A stretch of DNA of 64,000 nucleotides, from assembly GCF_963675165.1 (NCBI RefSeq), contig NC_087390.1, forward strand, positions 2,092,001 to 2,156,000, given 5' to 3'. This stretch comes from Halichondria panicea (taxonomy: Eukaryota > Porifera > Demospongiae > Suberitida > Halichondriidae). The notes beneath the pieces were generated by a model that had not been told where the DNA came from, searched no databases, and saw nothing but the letters and a program-made list of their open reading frames with translations. This document shows, in pieces, positions 1 to 11,900 of the stretch (positions are counted from its first letter, which is position 1; each line of letters begins with the position of its first letter). A program made the translations under genes and the position numbers.

Positions 1-1147
1 ATCTCATTACCATGGTTATGATCTTGTTATGTCGTTGACTGTGTGACCTACCTTCACGAGTTTTGAAAATGCTGCCTCCAATACCAAGTTGTAGAAAGTA
101 ACATTGAATATTGGTATCAAAAGTTAGCTCTTAGTGAAAAAAGGTGGATATTTGGTGTGACCTCATTCTAGCTCTGATTACAGTGACTTTATTGATCAAA
201 AAACGTGAAAATTTATGAGTTGAATGTTCACTGTACAAAATACGTGATAGCAGCCCTAAATATCCATCGTTTCTATTGCACTAGTACTGTAGTAAGAGCT
301 TTGATATAATTATACTAATATAAGATTTTATTGCTTTTTAATAAGTGCTGACATCAGCGTTTTACATTCAAATTGCACAGGAAGCGACTCATCACCGACT
401 GTGCAGATATTTTTCCATATTGCACACCCGGAAGTATTATTGCACACTTGTTATTGCACACTAGGAAGTGATTCTTATTTGGAATAAAACGTTTTCAGCA
501 GTGAGAGAACAAGAAAAAACATAGTTTACACACTTATAATCATGCATTGCAATGTTTATCAGTCTCTTTTCTTGTTTTCTGATGCTCTGTATCACTTCTG
601 TGCTATTTTTGCAGTGAAGCTGAGGGTCAGGAGGTTGTCAGTGTTCATATTTAACGCATCAAACAGGCATCAGTGTTGGAAGTGGGTGCTTTGAGCGGAG
701 TATTGCACATGTAGAAGTGTACTGGACCACCATATAAGCCTGTTCAGGCTTGTATAAAGTCGTTTTGGCTTCAAAAACGGTTGTCACACTTTTCTTCAGT
801 TATAGCGGTGCATGTTTCCTCTTCTGATACACTGGAGCATGATAGAAAGCAAGCACATGCTGTTTATCCTTCAGAACTATCCATTTTCAAAACGGGTTGC
901 TGGTTGTCAACGTTTTTCTTGTCTTTTTTCTTGTCTGTTCTCTACAAAATCTTTAAGTAGCCTTCTGCAAGCTCTCTTGGTGTTCTAGAGTCTTATTTCT
1001 TTGTCTTTCTAGCTGTTTTCTTTCTCTTAAACTCGTCTTCAACTGGGAGAAATCAATTTTGTTGCTACGCATTCTTCTGGTTGATAAAGCAACCGCATGT
1101 TGCGCATGCGCAGATTCAACTTGCATTTTGGTTGCCAAGCAATAAAT

Positions 1148-1274
1148 GCATTATCCTATGGATACTGATGATTATCACTCGTCCGTGCCTAGTAACTGTC
1201 ACTCGTGCCTTGCAGGCACTCGTGCAGTTACTGGCACAGACTCGTGATAATCTTCAGTATCCATAGGATAATAT
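1148..1274. repeat. Foldback (palindromic) element
   Basis: The left arm, starting ATTATCCTATGGATACTGA, is repeated in inverted orientation at the right end (CAGTATCCATAGGATAAT). Internal arms, CACTCGTGCC and GGCACTCGTG, extend the pairing. The unit could fold into one long hairpin and resembles the many other short inverted-repeat elements in this window. No coding potential is seen. Confidence 0.75.
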
Positions 1275-1301
1275 CATAGTACCATGGTACACAACAAGGC
1301 A

Positions 1302-1315
1302 GTAACCATGGCAAC
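1302..1315. promoter_or_regulatory. RFX-type X-box palindrome
   Basis: The 14-mer GTAACCATGGCAAC fits the RFX-factor X-box consensus (two half sites around ATGG). RFX factors drive ciliary genes in animals. No ciliary gene is visible immediately to its right; one could lie left of the window, or this could be a chance match. Confidence 0.3.
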
Positions 1316-1483
1316 GATGTTATCATCCTGATCCATTTTTGACGTATAATATGAATCCCAAATAAAAAGCTACAATAATACAATGCACAATGACAGATTG
1401 CAATGCACCCTCATTTATGTTGTGAAACAGCCTTAACCACTATAATAATGTTAATAACGTCACATGAACATTCTATTAATTAC

Positions 1484-1640
1484 CTGTGGTACACCCTCAG
1501 ATGGTATTGGTGATACAATAATAATTATTGGCCTGATGAACCCTACTATAAACACGAAGCATGCAGCTATAGCTAGCCAGTTTCACAATTCTGAGTGCAC
1601 AGTACTGGTTATCAATAGCTTGTAGTGTACTGGTGATTAT
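1484..1640 (-). pseudogene. Remnant of a third Death-domain GTPase gene copy
   Basis: On the minus strand, 1484-1518 matches the 35-bp exon that links Death domain 2 to the coiled coil in the genes at 1826-6469 (exon 4964-4998) and 8928-13489 (exon 12075-12109), including the donor. Further right, 1591-1637 matches part of the Death-domain-2 exon, around the residues reading STLQAIDNQY. Order and orientation match the intact genes, but the rest of the Death domain and the coiled coil are missing. It is best read as a relic of another tandem copy. Confidence 0.65.
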
Positions 1641-1825
1641 AGTTATAAATTGTCGGATTGCTCAACTCTTTAATGAACATGATTTTGGAGAAATTGGGTA
1701 CACAATCGATAATTAATCTCAGGACAATAAATTATAAGGGAGAATAAATGTACACAGTAAAAATGTGAATAGTCAAACAAAGCAAAGAGCATACTATTAA
1801 ACAAAAAAGGTATTTATAATTATAA

Positions 1826-4800
1826 CTAATTTACCAAATTGAATGCACGTGCGGTACACTGGTATACTGTGTTTTTCTTAGCTTGTTGTATCACCTCCAG
1901 CTTTTTTTTGACCTCATCCCTGGTCTTACAAAGGTCTTCGGACTCGGGGCCAGTTGAAGCTTCAATACGTGTGTCAATCACAGCCAACTGGGATTCCAAT
2001 ATCTTAGTGTAATTTCCTGCTACGCTCTCGTCCTCAAATTCACTGATTTGTTTCAGCAATTTCTCTGACAATTTCTTCCTTTCTGCAGCAGCAGTGCGTT
2101 TCTTTTCGTTCTGCTCATTGAATCGTGATTGAGCTTGGATTTCCTCAGTTGATGCTTTGTCGAACTTTTTTTTCTTTGATTCCTTAACACGTATCGAAGG
2201 CGTATTCTCCTCAAGCTTTCCGTCGTAATGATCAATGTAACTATGACCGCATTTCCGACAAGTGTTTGATCCGTCAAAAACGACACAGCATTTAATCATT
2301 TCTTTATCCAATAGTTTCGAAAAGTCATCACATGGGGTATGGCAATTGCTTTGGCAATTACTGTATGCACATAGTATGCTGTGCTTGTGCTCCCCCCATT
2401 TGGTCGGAATAAAGGTTTTGTAGTCTTTGTTATCAGACTTTTTTCTCACCGCTGCTTTTACTTCGGCCTCGGTATCTATGAGGGATTTCTCCAGCATCAT
2501 CTGATTGTCATAGGCAGTCAGCGAGTCTAGAACGCTCTTCTCAATATCTTGCTTCTTCTCATAGAGCTCAATAAATCGATGTGTTTGAACTTGAGGGAAA
2601 TTTGTGATGGTCTCACACATCTCAGTAAGAACTTCGGAAGTGTCTTCAAAAGCTTTCTGCAAGCTCTTAGTCAATCTATCAATACCTAGTTGACCAACTT
2701 TTGCTTTTGCTTTCTCAAACCGGCAGTACGGATTTTCAACACAGAGAATGTTCTCAATTTCTATCCCAAAATATTGTTTCAGCAGGCCTGTATCAAAATC
2801 GACGTCAAGAAAATCGCCTGTGTTACTGAACACAACAATTACATTGTCAAGAATACCTTTCGGAAGGATAGCAGCTATATCAGTGAGGACATACTTCAAC
2901 AATGCATCTGCTCCAAGCTGACGACCATTGATGATCAGGCAGACACAGTTGATGTACTCTTCCTTTTTGAGGGCGCTGATGATTCGTTGTGCATTCGTTT
3001 TGTCTTGTTCAAGGCCACGAGAGTCACCAAATCCAGGAGTATCGATCACCCCAATCTTCAGGTCACCTACTTCCACATTGTACAGTGTAGCATCACTTGT
3101 TTTGGTTTCCTTAGGGTGTGCTTGTGCTTTTTCAAGTTTAATGTCATTGAACTGTGTAAATTGCTCAAGACCTTTCGCTTCAAACCCAGAGCCAACAGTG
3201 GCACAGTTGTAAAGAAGATTGAGAAAAGAGGTCTTCCCAGATCCAATTTTGCCGATGAGCAGCATTTTAAATGCTCTGTCTTTGAACGCTCGCAGCATGA
3301 CACAAGGACTAGCAATGAGCTGATCATCAACAAAGACGGAGAGTACTCCCTCACCACTAGAAGGTGAAGTCAATGAAAGCATGTACGTGTCAGGAGAATC
3401 ACTAGAGGAGGAAATATTTGCTTTAATCTTCTCGGATGCCGTATCGGGAAATTTCAAATATGCTGACACGTTCTGTTGTGAATTAACAGGATCACCATTC
3501 TGGTCTTTCAGTTGCACGAGGGCACCAAACTTCTTGCGTTGGACAGCTTTCTTGTCTAAAACTGTAATGGTGCAGTTTGGGGGATGAGGACTGTTCAGGA
3601 AGAACATATTGAAGGGCGTTTCATTGATGGGTGTACTGTTCACGGCTACTACTAACGAGTGCTCCCCCAGACATGAGGGGGTATAGGAGAGAGAGTAAGT
3701 GCCAGGGGTACTGTTATTGGGCTCGGTAAACATCTGCTCATCTGTTTCACAGCATAGAGAAACTAAATGCTGTCCGCTGCATGGCTCCCCGTCTCTGTCG
3801 TAAATATGGACCTTGATCTCTATGGCAACATATGCTCTTGCCTTGTGTACGGGTACGTCGATACCATCTACACTGCATTTGCTCAGTTCAGGCTGGAAAT
3901 AAAAGGGAATGTACATTGGATTGACCATTATACATGATTAAAATTGTGTGCTAACAATCAAATTAATGATAAACTCACCAAACGGTTTTTTGCTTTTTGA
4001 AAATCTTTTTGATGATAAGCTAGTTCTTGTGTGGAATCTTGACGTTTGATCTCTGCTTTAGCAAGCTCCAGTTTGCGATTTATTACGTCCATTTTCAGCT
4101 CAGTGAGCTCAATCTGCTTCTCAACAAAAACCTCGGTATTACTTTCCAGAGTTTTGCAAACTTGTTCTTTGGTAGCAATGTCTCCTTCAATGCTAGCAAT
4201 AATGGTGGCAAGGTCAGAGCACTGTTTGTCAACAATGTGGCACTCTTCTTCAAGGCTCTTCACGCATTCAGTTTCAGTTTCAATTTGTGACTAAAAAATC
4301 AAAAAGGTAAAAATAACACAATGAGCACACATTCAACGTTAATTCATACCTTTATTTCAGCCAGATAAGCAGCTTGAGAAACTTGTTTCGCCTCCACCAG
4401 CCGTTTTTGATAGTCTAGCCTTCGCCCATCAGCAATTCTAAAAGCATCATCACATTCCAAAAATGACTCTTTAATTTTAGACAGTACAAACGACTTCTCT
4501 ACGAGTTCACTCGTTTTCAATGACAAGGTTGCAGCAAGACTGGCCATTTGCTGAGATTTTTCATTGTACTTCATATTGGTGTGATCAAGTTCACTCTTTA
4601 GATCAGCTACTGTCGACTGTTTCTCAATAATCTTTTTCTCGATGGCCTTTATTTTCTGACGGTGTTGTTTGTCTTTTTGCTTCAATTGAATGGCCAGGAG
4701 TCTTTTCGATTCATGAAGGCTGTTGCACTGTGTTTCTTCTTGCTCAAGACGTTTTTGGATCCCATCTTTTTCTTCTTTCAGCCGCTTCAGCTCATGTTTA

Positions 4801-6469
4801 ATATTAGCATAATCTTGCTGGATAAGAGTGTCAATGTCTTGTCGAACTTCAGTGACAGAGGACTCTACTTCAATTTTCCACTGCTCTGTATCACCGGCTT
4901 CAGCTTGCTACATGCAAGCAAGAAAATTAAGTACATGCACACATGAACATTTGTTTTCCTTACCTGTGTTACACCCTCAGATTGTACTGGTGAGATATCT
5001 GCACACGCAATCAGAACATCACAATTATTATTGCACACAAGAATCCCATAAGTATACATAGAAGCCACTATAAGCTCACCATGTGATTGTCTGATTTGTT
5101 CCGCTAGGTCTCCATATCCAATCTGGCCCAGAGCTTGTGCTACTGAGGACCATGTGATGCGTGAGTTTTCAATCACCCATATAAGCATTCTAGTGAGGCA
5201 GTCATCACAGTCTGAGTGGTACTGGTTGTCAATTGCTTGTAGTGTACTGGGGGGAACTCCTAGAAGAGCACCAAAGTTGAACCACTTGGCACTGACCACA
5301 GCTAGAGATTGGCTCAAAGATTGAAGAGTGGCTGCACGTATATGAATGCTAAAACATGTCATGGTTGCATTGCTACTCACGTTTAGTTAAAGACGCTGTA
5401 TCTTCATTATTAGATTGACTCAAAGATTGGAGAGTGGCTGCATGTATATAATTATATATGAATACATAAAATTAGTCTAAAACATGTCATAGCTACTCAC
5501 GTTTAGTTAAAGATGCTGTATCTTCATTTTCAGCCCTCAGGAAGCAAACACCTATACATGCGATTAAAATAATGTTAATACATTTTGAGCAGTATAAAAC
5601 TTACCATGTTCCTCACTGACTTCCTCTGCTAGATTGCTTAGCCCAACAGTGGAAAGCGTTGAGACCACCTTTCCCCACGTAAGCTCGGTTTTACAGTCCA
5701 CCACATTCTTCAGCATGTGTGTCAAACAAGACTCTGGATTCTGGTATTGCTTCTCAATTGTCTGCAATTTCTCAGCAGATACTCCAAGAAAAGCTCCAAT
5801 ATTGAACCACTTGTGACTGGCCTTCTCACTCAGTGCTCGAAGCAGTGACGCAAATGACACAGCAGCAGCTTTAGAGGATAATCCAATGATAGTAGGAGAC
5901 GAGTTGGAACTGTCGGCAAACAGCTCAGAGAATTTAAAAATCTTGCTTCCTAAAAAGGTCAAAAAAATCTCGTCTGATTTGTCTGATAAGTCTTCTCCAA
6001 GCTGAATTGCAGTGACTTTGGAAGTTGAAGAGCTGTCTTTTGCAGGGGAGCAAAGAAGAAGCTGCATGTGAACTGTCACTGCAGTTTTGCAAGAAACTCT
6101 TGAAAAATATCTCTCAGCGATGCTGGAACAAACATTTGAGAAGGCGGGTAGCAAAGATTGTATTCCCTCGTAGGATATTGGAGGAGGTAGATCAATGGCA
6201 TAGAGTGGATAGTTGTCATCGTAATAGGCTCCTTTTAGTGCAATATGGTAATCAGCTAGCACAGTGGAGACATGCTGAGCTAGTACGACCAGTTGCACTG
6301 AGAGCTCCACCTCAGGACAGTATAGCACAGGAGTGCCATCGATCATTTTGATGATACTTGGTTGGTTGTTGACCTTGATGGGCATTCGCAGCAGGAAGAA
6401 GTCCCTGTGATAAGCTGGGCTAGGATGGTAGATGTGAGTGGAGAGGGGGACCAATGACTGAGCTGCCAT
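1826..6469 (-). CDS. Death domain x2 / coiled-coil / filamin repeat x2 / AIG1-like GTPase protein (gene 1)
   Basis: Seven coding exons read without a break: 6469-5605, 5551-5501, 5331-5080, 4998-4964, 4907-4350, 4290-3979 and 3892-1826, all GT-AG with matching phases, giving about 1379 aa. A non-coding 5' exon ends at 6567 and splices to 6486. Domains: unknown N-terminal domain (about 1-195); Death domain 1 (about 205-289, WFNIGAFLGV core); Death domain 2 (about 306-390, WFNFGALLGV core); coiled coil (about 402-692); two filamin/ABP280-type Ig repeats (about 695-792 and 799-894); P-loop GTPase domain with GKIGSGKT near 906-913 and DTPGFGDSRG; a Cys/His cluster ending CGHSYIDH; and a charged C-terminal coiled coil. 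The G4 position reads SNTGD rather than NKxD/TKxD. The layout suggests a cytosolic sensor or adaptor that oligomerises through the coiled coil and recruits Death-domain partners; function is inferred. I chose the MAAQ start because an acceptor lies 17 nt upstream. Confidence 0.85.
5385..5470 (-). repeat. Partial internal duplication of a Death-domain linker exon
   Basis: Between exons 5080-5331 and 5501-5551 of gene 1 there is a second, decayed copy of the linker-exon 3' part (ACGTTTAGTTAAAGACGCTG on +), fused to a copy of the start of the Death-domain-2 exon (GATTGGAGAGTGGCTGCA). It lies in the intron and is not needed for an open reading frame. The gene at 8928-13489 lacks it, so it is specific to gene 1. 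Confidence 0.6.
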
Positions 6470-6486
6470 TGTTGTCTGGTAGTGCA

Positions 6487-6600
6487 CTACAGGGGTATAA
6501 ACTATAATTTTATCATGCTAGACTATAGTTGGCATGCATGTGTTTCGTACTGTAAGTCTCACTTACCTGCAGATGATCAGGATCCAAATTACAGTAACTA
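6487..6600 (-). promoter_or_regulatory. 5' leader intron and non-coding first exon of gene 1
   Basis: On the minus strand a donor (CTGCAG|GTAAGT, exon edge at 6567) and an acceptor (CCCTGTAG, exon edge at 6486) bracket an 80-nt leader intron. The same arrangement, CTGCAG|GTGAGT and CTCTGTAG, lies upstream of the paralogue (13506-13557). The conservation supports a 5' UTR exon, and the MAAQ codon just inside the second exon as the start. The transcription start itself is not visible. Confidence 0.55.
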
Positions 6601-7365
6601 CTTCACAGACTTTCAACAACACTTTAGGCCATGCAAAGTCAATTTGTAGTTTCTCAGGTTATCGCAAGCGATTGAATGATAATGATATTCATAGAAATTT
6701 AATTGAAAACACACCCCTAACTTCCTCAATAAGCGGAAGTGCATAATCTAATTATTAGTCATAATTATTTTCATGACCCAACAACCACGCATTTCTTTTC
6801 GAGGTCACGTGATATTTAAGAACGTAGTCAATTTCCAAGCGCGAGGGCCTGAGAAACTACAAATTGATTTTGCATGGCCTTATACAGTAGACTATCTAAT
6901 GATTAAAAATTGAGTTTTTAGAGAAATAAACCGCTTGGTTATAGGGTTTAGGAGTGGGGTCTTTTTTTTTGTTAAGAACCTGCTTTTGCATCCCTGATAA
7001 CTTCATGTAATTAATTAAGCTGGCTTAGCCTAACTTTACAATTCGATATAATAATTATATACAAAATGCTCCAAACGTAAGGTATATGCATAATTATGTC
7101 ATATCGCCTCATCTTCGATCAATAATCACATGAATGCACTAAGTGAAGGAGGCTAATATATAGCTAGTGCAGTTTCATGTGCATGCAGGATAACAGTTTT
7201 GTCACCACGCCTTCCCAATACAATGTAAAACGGTCCCTACCCAAAGCAAAAGATGACCTCTTTCTACATGTTCTACACATACACCTTTCTAGCCTCCATT
7301 CAAGGCCGATTAAAATACGTATTTTAATCGGCCTGGAATCGAGGCTAACACCTTTCCAGCAGCTA
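6600..7365. other. Intergenic, no gene seen
   Basis: AT-rich sequence without a supported exon. It contains a near-perfect foldback at about 7288-7352, built around AAAATACGTATTTT with GGCCGATT and AGCCTC arms. Confidence 0.5.
7288..7352. repeat. Foldback element with TAGCCTC ends
   Basis: A near-perfect inverted repeat of about 30 bp per arm, centred on TACGTA. The arms begin TAGCCTC and contain GGCCGATTAAAATACG. Similar TAGCCTCG-ended foldbacks occur at about 16310-16390, 32490-32565 and in TMEM67 intron 4 (28836-28898, 36230-36290, 50333-50391). Confidence 0.75.
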
Positions 7366-7530
7366 TGCTGTCTATTAGTTTATTGTCCTCTGCAGCCTCC
7401 TAGGAGCTCTATGGATCAGCCCCTCTGAATGGCCAACTGACAGGACCCTCTCCAGTGGTGTTTGTGTCACCAGAGAACTGTAGTGAGGGGGTGGAGTACT
7501 ACAGTCCCTCTAGACTGACGTAGATGTACC
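7366..7530 (+). pseudogene. TMEM67: TMEM67 exon 1 fragment
   Basis: This stretch closely matches exon 1 of the intact meckelin gene (49382-49571): signal-peptide codons, then the segment encoding GPSPVVFVSPE and EGVEYYSPSRLT. It is disrupted by a short insertion in the signal-peptide region and ends abruptly at GACTGACG, before the Cys codons. No exon 2 follows; instead a DCTN2-like exon starts 120 bp downstream, marking a duplication breakpoint. Confidence 0.8.
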
Positions 7531-7653
7531 TGTCTTATAGCTCCAGGTTTTTATTATTTGCTAGGTTGTCTTGGTTGTATATGTGATTGTTTACATTTTA
7601 CACTTTTGCACGTATAAACTATACGATGGTTTACCATGCCACATGACCTGCAG

Positions 7654-8794
7654 AGCGCTGTGATCAACCTCCAGGCTAAGGTGGCCCTACTGGACCCTGC
7701 TCACATCAACACCATCGTGGAACAATTACAGGTCAGTAGTGAAGTTATAAATGTAAGTGTAAGTGTATAAGTGCACGTACATGGCTGCCCAGCAGGTACG
7801 CTAATACAGTACAGTAGTTGATGTAATTATGCTGCGCCAGAAAAGTATTTATATTATGTTGTTTGGAGTATAACGCTGTTCTTACATCTGTTGTGTAACA
7901 GTGTTGCTACACTGTGTACTGGCCTTACTACAGTGTATGTACAGTAACTATAGTTGATATTCTGGGCATTTTGTTCCCAGTGTGTAGGTATAGTTCTGGT
8001 AGTGAGTGACTGTCTTATTGTATGTTCCAGCATTTTTATTGTGTTTCCTCCAGCATAAGACACACCCCCTCCCCCCAGATCTCTGAGACTCTGGACAAAG
8101 TGTGACTGCTCACATCAACACCATTGGAAGACAGGTCAGTGGTGTACATTTGTTCCATATTATGGAAACTAAGCAAATACAGTCATGTGTATTGCTTTTG
8201 TCTACTGTCAAGTACTAGTCATGTGGCATTGTAGCGTACACATGCAGGTTTGCCTACTTGGAGTTGCCAGCATTAAGACTGCTTAACAAACCACCAACCC
8301 CCCCCCCCCCCCACACACACACAAAGTACAAAGTCTGCTGGAAAGCATGATTCTGATGAGGAGACCAAGGTATGTGTACATTGCACAACCATCTACTTAA
8401 ACTGCACTGTGTACTTTACAATGCTATCACGTACTGCACGGGTATTTGCATCACATGTACTCCCCACCCCTCACCACAGATCTCGGAGGCTCTGGACTAA
8501 ATGGGTGTGGTCTCAGCATGCAGTAGCCCCCCTCATCTCAGACCTAGTCGCTAGACTCCCCACACTCAAGGACCTTCACGAGAGAGCTGCTCAGTTTGCA
8601 GGTATCATGGATGACAGTCAAGAGAAACTGACCAATCAGATATCAGATTTACAGTCACTTCTCACCACGATAGCCCATAACAAGTCATGTTTAATTATGA
8701 TATGTTACTGCAGGTTCAGGGCATATTCCAAAGCAACCTGTCCACAATCCAGTCAGAGTTCAGCGGATTAGAATCAAAACTGAAGACTGAATAA
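7654..8794 (+). pseudogene. DCTN2: DCTN2 (dynamitin)-like 3' exons, decayed
   Basis: Exon 7654-7731 encodes NLQAKVALLDPAHINTIVEQ, matching the dynactin subunit 2 pattern LQAKVxxLD. A second, chimeric exon follows at about 8080-8133, a short one ends DSDEETK near 8370, and a long last part (about 8482-8794) reads LVARLPTLKDLHERAAQF and LSTIQSEFSGLESKLKT before a TAA. This matches the C-terminal coiled coil of dynamitin. A premature TAA lies just after the segment ISEALD, and the order near 8080-8133 is scrambled, so this copy cannot encode the normal C-terminus. It lies tail-to-tail with the GTPase gene at 8928. Confidence 0.7.
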
Positions 8795-8927
8795 ATTAAC
8801 ATGGCAGCGTATAATAATTATTGTTACTGTCTGTAATAACTAATAAAGTGTATATGACTGTTACAGATATCTCATTATAATAAAAAAACCGTTAAAAGTT
8901 TCCTACCACTTGAAAGTCATAATTAGT

Positions 8928-11900
8928 CTATGCCAGATCGGCAGCTTGAATCACTTCAAGCCTTTTCTCCAGCTCAACGTACGTCTTGAAAAGATCATCT
9001 GATTCAGGGCCAACAATGCCTTTAAGATGGCTCTCGATCTTGGCTAGTTGGTTTTCAATCAGCTTGGCATAGTTGTGAGTTCCACTCAATGTCTCAAATT
9101 CTGCAATATCCTTAAAAAGCTTAACTGACAATTGCTTCCCTGTTGCTTTAGATTTCTGCAATTCATTTTCAAGATTGCTATACAGCATTTTAGCTCGCTC
9201 CTCATTGCTTTCTGCTTTTTCAAAGTTGACTTTCATTTCGTAATCAATATCATCTGTTACACATTCTTCTCTTTTGAAAATAGACGCTTCGTGACAGTGT
9301 TGCATGTAGCTGTGGCCACACACTCGGCACAACCCATTTCCTCCATTAATGCACGCACATTGCTTGAGCATTTCTTTATCAGATGACTTTGGAAGGTGAC
9401 ACGATACTTTGCAATTGCTATAGCAATTTTCGTACCCACAGCGCAAGTTGCGGTTATCTGTTTTCTTTACAACCCATCGCATTGATAGCTTGTCTCTTCT
9501 GAAGTCTTTGTTGATAGTCTTTGATTTCACCGCTGCGTTAACTTCGGCCTTGGTATCGTTAAGAGACTTCTTTAGCCTCATCTGATTGTCATAGACTGAC
9601 AGCGAGTCTGCAACGCTCTTTTCAATTATTTCGTAGAGCTCGATGAAATGATGCGTGTGAACTTGAGGGAAATCTTTAATGGTCTCACACATCTCGGTAA
9701 AGACTTCGGAAGTGTCTTCAAAAGCTTCCCGCAAGATCTTAGCCATTCTATTAATACCTAGTTCACCCACTTTCACCTTTGCTTTCTCAAACCGGCAGTA
9801 CGGATTTTCAACAAAGCAGATCTTTTTAACTTCTTTTCCAAAGTAATCTTTTAGCAAGCTTGGGTCAAAAATGAGGTCCATACGGTCGGCTGCATTACTG
9901 AACACAACAATCACGTTATTAACGATATCTTTCGGCAGGATGGCAATAATCTCGGAAAATTCATTCATGATCCCGGAAACACTTGTTCGAGGTTGACGAC
10001 CATCGATGATCAGGCAGACACAGTTTATGTACTCTTCTCTTTTGAGGGCGCTGATGATTCGCTGTGTAGAGGCACAAGAGTCACCGAATCCAGGAGTATC
10101 GATCACCCCAACCTTCACGTCACCTACTTCCACATTGTAGAGAGTGGCATCTTCGGTCTTGCTCTCCATAGAGAGTGCTTGTGCATTTTCAAGCCTTATG
10201 TCATTGAATTGTTTGAATTGCTCAAGACCTTTTGCTCCGAACCCACAGCCAAGAGCCTGCACAGTGGCACAGTTGTAGAGAAGGTTAAGGAACGAAGTCT
10301 TACCAGATCCAATATTGCCGATGAGCAGCATTTTAAACGCTCTGTCTTTAAAAACTTGAAGCATATTTTCTCTTTTAGAAATGGTGATGACACAGGGACT
10401 AGCAATGGGCTGATCGTCAACAAAGCCGGAGAGTACTCCCTCACCGCTGGAAGGCGGAGTCAATGCAAGTTTGTACTTGTTAGGAGAATCACAGAAGGAA
10501 ATATTTGCTTTAGTGTCCAATGTTATGTCAGAAAATTTCAAATACGCAGACACGTTCTGTTGTGAATTGACTGGGTCACCGTCACCATTCTGGTCTTTCA
10601 GTTGAACGAGGGCATCAAATTTCTTGTGTTGGACAATTTTTTTGTCAAAAACTGTAATGGTGCAGTTTGGGGGATGAGGGCTGTTCTGGAATAACAAGTT
10701 GAAGGGATTTTCGTTGATGGGTGTACTGTTCACGGCTACCACTAACGACTGCTCCCCCAGACATGAGGGGGTGTAGGAGAGAGAGTAAGTGCCAGGGGTA
10801 CTGCTATTGGCCTCAGTAAAGATCTGCTCATCTGTTTCACAGCATAGAGAAACTAAATGCTGTCCGCTGCATGGCTCCCCGTCTCTGTCATGAAGATGGA
10901 CCTTGATCTCCATAGCAATGTATGCTCTTGCTTTGTGTACGGGTACGTCGATACCATCCACACTGCATTTGCTCACTTCAGGCTGGAAATAAAAAGTTGC
11001 TCTGTTACAGGGAATGTATACATTGGATTGACCATATACATGATTAAATTATTGTGTGCGCCAACAGTCAAACTAATGATGAACTCACCAAAAGGTTTTT
11101 TGCTCTTTGAAAATCTTTTTGATGATAAGCTAGTTCTTGCGTGGAATCTTGACGTTTAATCTTTACTTTAGCAAGCTCCAGTTTGCGATTGATTACGTCC
11201 ATTTTCAGCTTAGTGAGCTTAATCTGGTGCTCAACAAACACCTCTGTATCACTCTCCAGAGCCTTGCAAGCTTGTTCTTTGGTAGCAATGTCTCCTTCAA
11301 TACTAGCAACACTGGCGACAAGATCAGAGCACTGTTTATCAACAATGTGGTACTCTTCTTCAAGGCTCTTGACGCATTCAGTTTCAGTTTCAAGTTGTGA
11401 CTAAAAATGGGAAAAGGTAGATAACAGCACACATTCAACGTTTATTCATACCTTTATTTCAGCCAGATAAGCAGCTTGAGAAACTTGTTTTGCTTCCACC
11501 AGCCGTTGTTGATAGTCTAGTATTCGCCCATCAGCAATTCTAAGAGCATCATCACACTCAAAAAAGGACTCTTCAATTTTAGACAATACAAATGACTTCT
11601 CTACGAGTTCACTCGTTTTCAATGACAGGGTTGCAGCAAGACTGGCCATTTGCTGGGATTTTTCGTTGTACTTCATATTGGTGCAATCAAGTTCACTCTT
11701 CAGATCAGCTACTGTCGACCGTTTCTCAATAATCTCTTTCTCGATGGTCTTGATTTTCTGACTGTGTTGTTGGTCTTTTTGCTTCAATTTAATGGCTAGG
11801 AGTCTTTTCGATTCATGAAGGCTGTTACACTGTATTTCTTCCTGCTCAAGACGTTTTTCGATCCCAATTTTTTCTTCTTTCAGCCTCTCCAGCTCGTCTA

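Larger units (their letters stand above)
1..1480. other. Non-coding stretch left of the first GTPase gene
   Basis: I see no convincing exon here. The stretch holds an AT-rich region, a foldback (about 1148-1274, listed separately) and an RFX-like X-box palindrome at 1302-1315. The short open frames show no recognisable domain and coincide with the foldback. Confidence 0.5.

Noticed and set aside
2690-3367. 225-aa plus-strand open frame
   Set aside because: It lies antisense to the GTPase domain of gene 1. Equivalent antisense frames appear opposite every paralogue, so it is a by-product of the conserved coding strand.
5605-6469. Proteasome assembly chaperone-like fold for the N-terminal domain of genes 1 and 2
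   Set aside because: Considered because of the strand-rich pattern, but no motif supports it; I left the domain as unknown.
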